From Gnetum montanum (taxonomy: Eukaryota; Streptophyta; Gnetopsida; Gnetales; Gnetaceae): a stretch of DNA of 64,000 nucleotides. The notes below the pieces were generated by a model. The model did not search any database. It was given only the letters and a program-made list of their open reading frames with translations, and was not told the DNA's origin. Where the stretch lies: contig MNCI01014668.1 in the NCBI GenBank assembly GCA_015680685.1, positions 123,288 through 187,287 of the forward strand. The letters run 5' to 3'. A program made the position numbers and the translations under genes. Position 1 is the first letter of the stretch; every line of letters starts with the position of its first letter. This document shows, piece by piece, positions 55,590 through 64,000 of this stretch.

Positions 55590-56422
55590 TGATGAGTGGC
55601 GAGATAACCCTACACTCAACCATACGAATACGAGCGTTTTCACGCGCGATCCAGTCAAACTCCACAAACGGACTAGTTGTGGCACCTAGATCGTTAACCT
55701 TAGGTCACAGTTTGCTGTCTTCCCACCTGGACTAGTATTATCTTTGTCACATATGGTTTTAGTCTAGAGTAAGGTGTATGATGTGTTCCTAATCTAATGC
55801 TACTCCTGAAGGCAATAGAAGGTAATATTAACTAAGCTAGGAGCAAAGGGTAAGAGAATGTAATCTAGCCTAAGTGCGATGAGCAGCCGTTCCTTGATTA
55901 TCCATACACATCTTGGACTTCGTGCATGACTACCACTGGGATTACCAAGCACAGATCCTACGTATGCCACTGGGATACCAAGTAGTCACACTTAAATGCT
56001 CGTAATCAAGTCGTACTCATTCCATGTTACTAGGAGATAAGGGTGAGAGAGACTAATTAGGAAAGTAGTAAATAAAATTTAAATAAACAAATAAATAACA
56101 AAGTGAATGCTGCAATGATGAAGTAATCTCGATCTTTATTGCTGGTCATGTGCGCATCCAAGTACATCACACTCAAATAAAGAATTCCGTACAATTACAT
56201 TCACCACACTGCAGACAGACACGAGAAAAATAATCTATCTCTGGAGGGATCAAATTGCCAGAGTTTCACTACAATCTAAATTAGGAAGCCTAAAATTGGG
56301 AAAGATGCCTCTTATTTAAGACATTGTGGTGGGTAGGACGTGATATCGCTGTCCCATGAGATATCGTGGATGCGTTATCATGGGTGCGTTTTTGCAGTTG
56401 ACAGCAATTTCATGACTCATCA
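55590..56422 (-). mobile_element. Solo LTR of the C family
   Basis: TGATGAGTGGCGAGATAACC ... GACTCATCA with a perfect 5-bp target-site duplication GTACT (55,585-55,589 and 56,423-56,427). No internal region is attached, so it arose by LTR-LTR recombination. It is diverged from element C's LTRs. The U3 has GATATCGTGGATGCG-type units (minus strand: CGCATCCACGATATCTCATG) and a TATA-like CTTAAATAAGAGG. Confidence 0.92.
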
Positions 56423-56427
56423 GTACT

Positions 56428-57065
56428 AAAAAGAAGGATTGGTTGAAAAAATTACAAGATGCACTTCAGGCTTATAGGATTACATATAAATGAAGTTTAG
56501 GATATTCACCTTATCAATTTATTTATGGTAAACAATGTTTATTTCCCATAGAAATTGAATATCAATCTTTAAGTTTAGCTCAATAATTGAATTTTAATGA
56601 AAACATAAATCATTCCTCTAGAATAAATCAATTATTGAACTTGATGAAATAAGGCTTAATGCTCTTGACAAGCAAGAAATTATAAAAAGCAAATGAAGAA
56701 TTTACATGATAGGAATATTTTTAAGAAACACTTTTTCATAGGTGATAAAGTCCTTTTGTATAATATGCAATTACATAAATTTCTAGGTAACTTAACAACT
56801 AGGTGGGAAGGCCCATATCTAGTTGTGCAACCCCATGATAATGGCAGTGTTTTAATTTTACCTATTAATGATTCTTAAACTACATTCCTAGTCAATGGAC
56901 AAAGGCTTAAATTATATTATAAACATCATATTGAGAAACCCAACGAAGATGAATTAATAGAACTAAGTGGCCCAACTTACCCTAATCAAGATGAAATAAA
57001 TGCAAAAGATTCATTAAAAGTCCTAGCTTTGGATGGTAACCTTCAACAAGAACCTTATGTAATAA
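56428..57065 (+). pseudogene. Element B integrase C-terminal part
   Basis: Continues after the solo LTR: KKDWLKKLQDALQAYRITYK, LGYSPYQFIYGKQC, then MKNLHDRNIFKKHFFIGDKV, LYNMQLHKFLGNLTTRWEGP and YLVVQPHDNGSVLILPIND. This is the usual Ty3/gypsy integrase C-terminal domain (G-D-x-V-L and K-x-x-x-x-W-x-G-P). A further acidic stretch runs to about 57,065. One stop per ~60 codons. Confidence 0.78.
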
Positions 57066-58640
57066 TGTAAATTACTAAATACATTATTATAAGTCTACAA
57101 ATTTTAACTTGAAGAATGTAGAGGATAGTAGTATCTTCTATTATTAGCTGGGACTTTAAAGAATTCATTTGCATCATATCTAGAATGCAAAGGAGAAGGA
57201 AAACTCCTCCTACCTTGATATGGGTAGGGTTAAACCAAAAATCCATCTAGGGGTGAGCCTTAGAATAATTCTTTTTATCTATTTTTGTTATACCATTTCT
57301 TTTAAGTTTTATTTATTTATTTTCATGAACTAAGGGGATCATCACCAAGTTGGATGATCGACATCTATGACTAGTTCTAGTGATTACCTTTGAATATGTC
57401 CATATGGAGAATAGGATATGTCATGTTTNTAGGCATAATATATGACCATGAAAAAGAAAAATAGGAAGATAAGCAAAAAAGAAAGAATAAAAAGAGGAAC
57501 AACAAAGAAAAATAAAATATCATGATACAAGGGACAAAATAAACCAAGCAAGGAGAATGAGCAAGAATGAAAGAAAATAGTGAATTAGAAAATTAAAATA
57601 CATTAATCCACCAAGTCCTATGCCATGCCCTAGCGAAAAATAAGGTTGATAAAGTTAGTACTAAGAATAATTATCCATCATATAACACTTAGCTTACGAA
57701 AGAAGGTTCTTATGGGATGCCAATAAATGGGAGTCTTATGCATCACTCCAACCATAAGGTTCTTGTGGAAGTGTAACCTAGCTCATGATTGAAGGCACTT
57801 GTGGGACCTTATTCAAATAAAGATTTATTAATGCTTTTCTTAAATTAAAATCAACCAAAATTAAAATTTTAAGGCCTACGTTAATCATGAGGTTCTTGTG
57901 GGGAAAAACATGGATATGATGGTGGCTCTTATAATAATTGATGACATTTCTCATGCTAGCATACTTTGATGGCTAGTCACAACATGACATATCCTATTCT
58001 CCATATGGACATATTCAAAGGTAATCACTAGAACTAGTCATAGATGTCGATCATCCAACTTGGTGATGATCCCCTTAGTTCATGAAAATAAATAAATAAA
58101 ACTTAAAAGAAATGGTATAACAAAAATAGATAAAAAGAATTATTCTAAGGCTCACCCCTAGATGGATTTTTGGTTTAACCCTACCCATATCAAGGTAGGA
58201 GGAGTTTTCCTTCTCCTTTGCATTCTAGATATGATGCAAATGAATTCTTTAAAGTCCCAGCTAATAATAGAAGATACTACTATCCTCTACATTCTTCAAG
58301 GTAAAATNCAATCTTCATTGACAATGTACTTATCCTACTCGCCCTAAATCACAAAAATGATATTAGTTGATATTATAGTAATTTTCTTTACAATTTTGTA
58401 CATATTCTTATTCCTCTATTTATAATAACTTCTTATTATTGGGTAGGAGTCCACATATAACTTGATCAGGAAGCTCCTTCCTAAGATTGATTGGGCTTAA
58501 CATCACCTCACAAGGTCTACTTCATTAGGTGTAAGAATATCTTATAAACTCAAGATCTTAACCTTCACTATAATTTAAGAATCTGAGATTCATTGCATCT
58601 AACTCATTCCCTAACTTCTTCTTCGATCAACTTCCATGTT
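57066..58640. other. Non-coding spacer of element B with an inverted repeat
   Basis: Contains two near-identical inverted arms, 57,101-57,427 and 57,981-58,307 (about 327 bp, one mismatch noticed). Single Ns at 57,429 and 58,308 sit at arm edges. The 63-residue frame MDFWFNPTHIKVGGVFLLLC occurs in both arms because of this duplication, not as two genes. The inner 550 bp is non-coding. Confidence 0.75.
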
Positions 58641-58654
58641 GGTTATACCCTACT

Positions 58655-59078
58655 ATCNAAAATTTTGATGTAATAGATCTAAATTGATATGAATAATAAT
58701 GGATATATCGACCTATATTGATTAGTTCAATCGATTTCGAACACGAGTAAATTTTGGTTGAAATATTGCATCTGAATAATGTAGCTTCGATACAAATTGA
58801 TATGTTTATTAGACATATCGATTCATATAGCCTAGATCGATTGAACTTGATATGTTTGAAATTCTCCTATGTTTTTCAAGTATTATTAGTGCGATCATGA
58901 TAATAATTGATATGTTTGTAACCTAAATTTGTTATATATTGATTAATATCAATGTTTCTATAAAGATTGATCCAAAACATTACAATTTATATCAAACTTG
59001 TGATAAGTATCAACATTGTAAAAATCTAAAAAAAATAATAGGTTCATGAGTAAGGTGGTGGCTTGCTATATAAAAGCC
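58655..59078 (+). promoter_or_regulatory. Internal U3-like promoter block, element B
   Basis: AAATTGATATG-type motifs recur (58,680, 58,796, 58,849, 58,908), mixed with ATATCGA(T/C) (58,706, 58,815) and ATCGATT. A TATA box, GCTATATAAAAGCC, lies at 59,065-59,078. ORF3 starts at 59,369. The element's own LTR has GATATCAATTT, CGATATCAATAG and AATATCGATTAT, so the core T-T-G-A-T-A-T / A-T-A-T-C-G-A is shared. The link is weaker than in A and C. Confidence 0.45.
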
Positions 59079-59368
59079 ATCACCCTAACTAAAAACATTA
59101 TGCATTTTTCAGGAATGTGGGCAACGTAATTTGGGGCTCCCACCTTTAGAGATTAGGGCCTCAATTTTCCTTTGGATCTCTATCACAACATCTATCTAGG
59201 AGGGACCTTAATAATCAGTGGTGTCTAGTTGCCATGTGAACCTTTTCTCTTCACTATTTATCAATTTGTAAGAAGAATGACAATCTTTTTTGGTTTTCTC
59301 CTAAATCGTGAAAGTGATGTTAATCTTGTTTCTTTTGTTTTGTTGTTAGCATAACTATCCATTATAAT

Positions 59369-60495
59369 ATGGCTGAATCCATGAGTGCCGAATAGTAGAT
59401 ACAGGTGAGTATGGGCTTTAGTGAGGAGATTGCCAATAATTTTATTTTGTTAAATATTTTAGGTGTTTTGCAAGTGTGAAGGAGTGAATGATTGAAGATT
59501 GCTCTATGGCACCACAAAGTTGATTGCACCGAGTGGTTTAATCACATGGACATGACGATTCTACAACAACCTGAGACAATGGGTTGTAGGGTTTTCATCA
59601 GGCCCCCCTTCAATTGGTTTATCTAGAAGGAGGTTTTGGAATTTTATCAAAACCTCAAACCCCATCTAACAAAGGCCGATCCTCTAGAATGTTATTTAGT
59701 ATCTTCTATTCGGAAGACAAGGATGAAGGTCACATCAGCTTAGTTATAAGCATGGTTTGGATTGCCAGCCTAGGGGGAAGACATTTTTAAAGGAAAGGCA
59801 AGCACAAAGGAGAAGTATGATCTCTTTCACAAGTTCATTGAAGAGACCAATAGTGGTAAGCTTCAAGCATAGGGTTTGCATTTCATGAACATTCAGCCTG
59901 AACTCCAAGTGATGGCAAGGATGATCATTACCAACATTCTTCCTTTCACTTACACCACCTATGTGCTTAGCTCTGCACTCTGTGTTATGAAGGTGTTGAA
60001 GTATGGGGAGGAAGCAAATTTTCCTTACCTCCCAATTATCTCATGTATTATTACAATGATGGTGCCTTAAAATTATGTTTTCCATTCCTTATTTTAGCAA
60101 TTATTTGTAATTGTGAAGTTCTTGAGTTGCATATGAGAACAAAGGTGTAACTTTCCATTCTTAAGAAGGACACCTTTGCCTATTCTTTGAAGATTTACAT
60201 GAAGGTTAGCCAATTCATAAAGGAATCCTAGGAACATGGTTCTTCATTAGTGCCAAAGGCCTGTGAATTCCATGGATTTTGGGATGAAGTTCGATCCTAG
60301 GTGCATGAACTCCAATCCACACACAGGAAGATCCTGATAGTGCTTTAGAAGGTTAGCTCAACCATCACCACCATGGACAAAAGGATGGTAGACATTGAAA
60401 AACATGTCCACCCCTAGGTTCGTGATGATGATGAAGGGGCAAAACCCTCTCATTTTGAGAAAGATATGGAAGTGAAAGTAGGGTCCAAGGCTTAA
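59369..60495 (+). pseudogene. Element B ORF3: plant retroelement 3' ORF
   Basis: From MAESMSAE at 59,369, about 375 codons. It contains the Athila-type 3' ORF domain: TEWFNHMDMTILQQPETMGC, EVLEFYQNLKPHLTKADPLE, RMKVTSA, AWFGLPA, YDLFHKFIEETNSGKL, FMNIQPELQVMARMIITNIL, YTTYVLSSALCVMKVL. It ends in a short helical part (STITTMDKRMVDIEKHVHP) and an acidic tail (DDDEGAKPSHFEKDMEVKVG). It is much shorter than ORF3 of A and C because the long coiled coil is absent. About ten stops. No membrane segment. Confidence 0.7.
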
Positions 60496-60925
60496 TGCAA
60501 GCCTTAAATTTAATTTAATTTTGTTATTTCATGGCTATGTAAACATTGTGAATGATGAACAAGTTTAATTTTGTATTATCATTTTGATACTAGATAAGTT
60601 AGTATTTATGTTCTTTTTCTTGTTGAATGTATACATGTTTAGATGTATTCAATTTTTGATGGCCGAAAAGATATTTGGGAATATCAGAAGCATAATTCTA
60701 TTTTTGGTTGAGCACATATATATGCTTTTCTTTTGATTAATTTCGAATTTGTTGCTAGGCATTGGCCATAGGATAGTTGGGGGCTATGTTAAACCTTGAA
60801 ATTTCTTTAGTTTTAACATTATAAGTTAGCATTTTTATCTTTTTTACTATTTTTATATATCAAAGATAATTAATTTTGGGAGTTTAAATTGATAAGTACT
60901 AATTTCTTTTTAAGCTTATGCATCG
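60496..60925. other. Untranslated 3' region of element B
   Basis: AT-rich sequence between ORF3 and the polypurine tract. No reading frame of note. Confidence 0.5.
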
Positions 60926-60926
60926 T

Positions 60927-60941
60927 AGGAAATTGTGGAAG
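60927..60941 (+). promoter_or_regulatory. Probable polypurine tract of element B
   Basis: AGGAAATTGTGGAAG directly before TGATGAAGATC, the inferred LTR start. It lacks the G5 run of the other elements. Confidence 0.45.
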
Positions 60942-61700
60942 TGATGAAGATCAATATCGATTATATTGATCCACACAGAGACGACGATATAGATCGATAG
61001 CATGAGTTTTGTAGAGAGAGACTTAAAAAGAATTCAAGATATCAATTTGCACAGAAAGGGTGATTCATACCGATGATCGAGGATGATAGATTGGTCATTT
61101 GCTTTGATGAAGGTTTGAATCCATTGTTATCAAATTTCTCGATATCAATAGATTATCCAAATGGTTATTTTTGTATGTCATTCATAGTATAAATAAGGAT
61201 TGCAACTTTATATTGTGGAGAAGAAGAGAAAAACACAAGAAAGGACCCATATCAAATTGAACCCTTTTGTATTTGAATTATTGCAGAAGATTGTTGATGC
61301 TTTGTGTCAATTAACAACTAATGATGTATGAAGGTTGTGAGTTGTTGCATTGTGAAGACAATAGAGCAAGGTCATGAATTAGGTGATGTCTGCTTTGTAA
61401 TCTTTCGTATTTATGATGAATTTATGTAACTTCAATTTGGTTTAATTATCTATGTTCATCTTTGAACTTAATATTAGAAGTTAAGGTGAAGCTTTGTTGA
61501 TTTTACTTATGAGCGATAGTCATAAGTGTGGCATTTTCAATTGAATTCAACTATGATTGTTATTTGTCTTGATGATATATTTAACTTTGAATCGTTCCTC
61601 TAGGGATAGGACTCATAGGTCAGTCACAAATGAGGTGAAAATTCCTACAACAAAGATAACCATTAAGGTAACTCAACACTAAACTTTGCCTAACTTATCA
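60942..61700 (+). mobile_element. Element B, 3' LTR
   Basis: Collinear with 19,059-19,804 and ending CTTATCA. TATA box AGTATAAATAAGG near 61,187-61,199. Many substitutions separate the two LTRs, so B is old. No target-site duplication is found, which fits the truncated left LTR. Confidence 0.8.
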
Positions 61701-63073
61701 CTCAACATTTCATAGGCAATGATTATCATGGATTAGCACAAGATTCTTTTTGCAAACCTGATGAAGATCATAGCTGGAGAAATTCATCATTACCTTCAAC
61801 AGTAATACATCAAAGATCATAATCTCTTTGGCATTCTTAGACTCTTGATATTTATGATAAAGCTATTGGAAAGCTTCATCTGTAGTGAGTTTTGATCTAA
61901 GAATGGTAGGATTTGATAAGTGGGCTCTAGGTTCTGCAACCTCAACAACCAACCATTGGTTGCTAACACTAGTATTCTTAAGTTACACGTTTGCAATCAA
62001 CAATTTATCCCTTGTCTTGAGCAGTTGCAATTAGGTAGTATAAATATCTTTGAGGAGATCAAAGATCTCTGGAATTGGTTTCCTAGCTTTGACTAATTAC
62101 TTCAATACTTCCTCATGCTGGGCTACACTTATCCCTTTTCATTTAGCTTTTGCTAATGTCTATACATCTACCATGGTAGTAACATTAGGGATAGATGCTA
62201 CAAGAGCATTCAAGACTTCCTTAGTTTGGTGTACCATCACCTTTATTGTTATTTCCTAGCCCTTGTATGGCATGACTAGGATTGTTACTCTATCATCTTC
62301 TTCTAGCATTATGGAGAAGGTTGCTTGATTCCTAGAGATTTCAAGAAATCCTTATCCTGGGATGAACACAATGATTTTTCTAGTATTGGAATTAAAGAAA
62401 TAAGAGCTTGGTTTCTCTGTGAGGAGAATGGTGGGATTAACTCATCATATGGCTAGCTGATGGTCCTTATAACCTTGTTCAAATGGCTCATGACTAATCT
62501 ATTCATTGAAGATTCTCCACCATATTTAAAGGCTTGTTGTTTCATGTGTTGTTCTCTAAGTTTCCTTAGATGTTTTGTAGCTACCAGCATCTCAAGTGTA
62601 ATCTTTGGTACTATAGGTGATGATGGTAATGGTTGTTTCTCCTCTTGAATCTTAGCAGGCACCTTGTCTTTCTTCATCTACTACCATGATGTGGTAAGGG
62701 CTCTATGAATAACATAGTTGGAGTAGCAGGCTATCCCTTCCCTTTTATAAAGTTTTCTACCAAGGCATGGAAAGGGGAGTGTATTTCTACCCTTCTCATT
62801 TTTTTGAAACATTTCTCTATTTCAAGGAAGATTAGTTGGGGTAGGTTGGCCTGGAACTTTCTACTTAGAGCTGTGCATGGCCTAGTGGATATGGCAGTTA
62901 CCTTTTTTGGTTTGATCATTGGATTAAGGTGATAGGGCATGATCTTGAAGTAGGCTTGCTTCATCTTAGTTAGGACATCATACTCCTAATGGTTTACTCC
63001 ATAGCATCACTCGAACCATTCTTTATTTGCTTCTAGATTCACTTGAGTAGAGATTTTTGCAACTCTGCCCAAG
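61701..63073 (-). pseudogene. Element D ORF3, central part
   Basis: The minus strand, from about 63,070: LGRVAK, NLEANKEWFE, KMKQAYFKIMPYHLNPMIKP, KKVTAISTRPCTALSRKFQA, NLPQLIFLEIEKCFKKM, then KPLPSSPIVPKITLEM-like and helical segments. It aligns block by block with element A ORF3 (NLEAKKEW, YFKILAYHLNPTMRPSKVTT, NLPQLIYLEIEKHFKE). It is cut by element E at 63,074 and by element B at 61,700. The C-terminus is at 18,870-19,058. Stops and shifts are common. Confidence 0.78.
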
Positions 63074-64000
63074 TGTTGTGTAGGATCCCTAATAACCACC
63101 TATACCGTCCGAAATCGTCGGTCTCCAGCTGGAAGGAAACAGAAACCGGGGGATCACCGGACATGCACAGAAGACCCTACCTTCACCTGAGGGTGAGCTG
63201 GAATGAACGAAGGTAGAGTACCTTGAGTGGTCCACACGTGGATTAGGCAAGGATTTCCCCAAATGTACATCGAGGTGCTATACGCTGGGTTATACGTGAA
63301 CGACGTAACAAGCGTAAAACATAGCGTAAACAGCGTAACTGATGCAAATGGAGCATAAACATAAAAGAGCATAAACAGAAGATATGCAACAATTAATGCA
63401 AATTGTAATAGATTTCAGGAAGAAAATGTAACAATGGCATTTCAAACTGAGAATTACAATGCACCGGTCTAACGTAGTTGTGGCTTTGACACAAGGCGAA
63501 TGAATAGCCCCGGTGGATGTAGGGATGGCTGTTGGCTGGTTCAAACTGTAGGCACAGCGTAGAGGCTGTATGCTCAGCATACAGGGTTGTCCAGCGTACA
63601 AAGCTCTCTGCTCTGTTCCTCAGCATCTTTGCTCTCTGGTTTGCTCCAAATGTTTTCAAGCCGACCACTAATTTAGTCAAAAATTGGGGCTTGTATACAG
63701 GTTTTGACGTTAGACTCGGGTTGGGTGACACGTGGTGCATTGACCGGGTGCAAAAGCATAAAATTTACATGTGTACAACATGTTACATCTACTGGGCATA
63801 TACGCTGTATCTGGTGGGCGTAGACTCTAGGCGTATACGCTGGATGTGCTAGGCGTATACGCTGTGGATGCTAAGCGTATACGTCGGGCATATACGCTAA
63901 TGGTTGCTTCCTTGTACCAAGTCTTGCTCTGCAGTGCTATTTCCATGCTGTCTTCGGGGATTGCATGTCAGGCGTATACATCATTCGTACAAGCTGAACG
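63074..64000 (-). mobile_element. Element E, LTR (runs off the window)
   Basis: TGTTGTGTAGGATCCC at 63,074 marks a sharp change inside D ORF3. The sequence has no similarity to the other LTRs but has the same plan on the minus strand: a block of GTATAC palindromes (64,000-63,790), a TATA-like CTGTATACAAGCCCC (about 63,702-63,688), then a transcribed part with multiple GCGTA units. Only one end is visible, so LTR identity rests on this plan and on the TG/CA end. Confidence 0.55.
63797..63982 (-). repeat. GCGTATACGC palindrome array in element E U3
   Basis: GG(C/A)(G/A)TATACGC units occur near 63,798, 63,829, 63,851, 63,873, 63,888 and a decayed one at 63,972, mostly 15-31 bp apart. The core GTATAC is self-complementary. 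Related GCGTA words continue through the rest of the LTR. Confidence 0.65.

Noticed and set aside
57055-58347. Two copies of a 61-63-residue membrane-like peptide (MDFWFNPTHIKVGG...) as paired genes
   Set aside because: Both come from the inverted arms next to Ns. Duplication is explained by the assembly, and the frame is non-coding spacer of element B.
63290-63852. Overlapping 100-115-residue frames on both strands near the right end
   Set aside because: They lie in the LTR of element E, have no domain and overlap each other on both strands.
63797-63982. GCGTATACGC array as a CRISPR array
   Set aside because: Repeats are short palindromes at irregular 15-31-bp spacing in plant nuclear DNA inside an LTR. 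No spacer-repeat structure or cas genes.

Overview
This is plant nuclear DNA, most likely from a large-genome seed plant and plausibly a gymnosperm. The reasons are AT-rich repeat-dominated sequence, one split gene with typical plant exons, plant L1-type and RTE-type LINEs, and deeply nested Ty3/gypsy elements of the Athila/Tat kind (tRNA-Asp-like primer sites, very long internal regions, an extra 3' ORF after pol). No prokaryotic or organellar features were seen. Species cannot be fixed from the sequence.

Left part, 1-16.7 kb. A decayed RTE LINE on the minus strand (off the left edge to about 2.7 kb) is split by an LTR-like insertion. Two small retroposed inserts carry target-site duplications (TSDs): an unidentified polyadenylated one at 5.26-6.14 kb, and a LINE 3' end fused to an antisense U2 snRNA piece at 8.97-9.30 kb. 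There is a 286-bp tandem duplication near 7 kb and a field of diverged motif copies at 9.7-11.1 kb. The only host gene seen is four consecutive exons (12.3-13.3 kb, minus) of a glucose-6-phosphate 1-epimerase / aldose-1-epimerase-like protein. Next to it, upstream in gene orientation, is an L1 LINE that kept its 5' half and lost its 3' half.

Right part, 16.7-64 kb, is one nest of LTR retrotransposons. I reconstruct it as follows. Element D (oldest, minus; 17.8-19.06 kb plus 61.7-63.07 kb) was hit by element B (plus; 19.06-61.70 kb). B then received element A (minus; 20.45-42.25 kb), element C (minus; 43.73-52.47 kb, TSD AAGAG) and a solo LTR of the C family (55.59-56.42 kb, TSD GTACT). Element F (plus; 33.14-41.55 kb, TSD ATGGT) sits inside the right LTR of A. 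Element E starts at 63.07 kb inside D and runs off the window. All coding regions are broken. A is the most complete (gag, pol, ORF3). C has gag and ORF3 but no pol. F lost most of RT, RNase H and ORF3.

The most interesting signal is regulatory. In A, C and, less strongly, B, the spacer between pol (or gag) and the 3' ORF carries a second promoter-like block: a cluster of short palindromic motifs followed by a TATA box, 300-490 bp upstream of the ORF3 start. The motif differs between elements, but in each it resembles the one in that element's own LTR U3, also just upstream of the LTR TATA box. Together with a conserved splice-acceptor-like site at the ORF3 start and extra internal polypurine tracts, this suggests a separately expressed ORF3. 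In A and C that ORF is a ~930-950-codon coiled-coil reading frame, not an obvious envelope glycoprotein. Several single-N positions and a 479-bp N run are assembly joints, and some adjacent repeats are probably artefacts.
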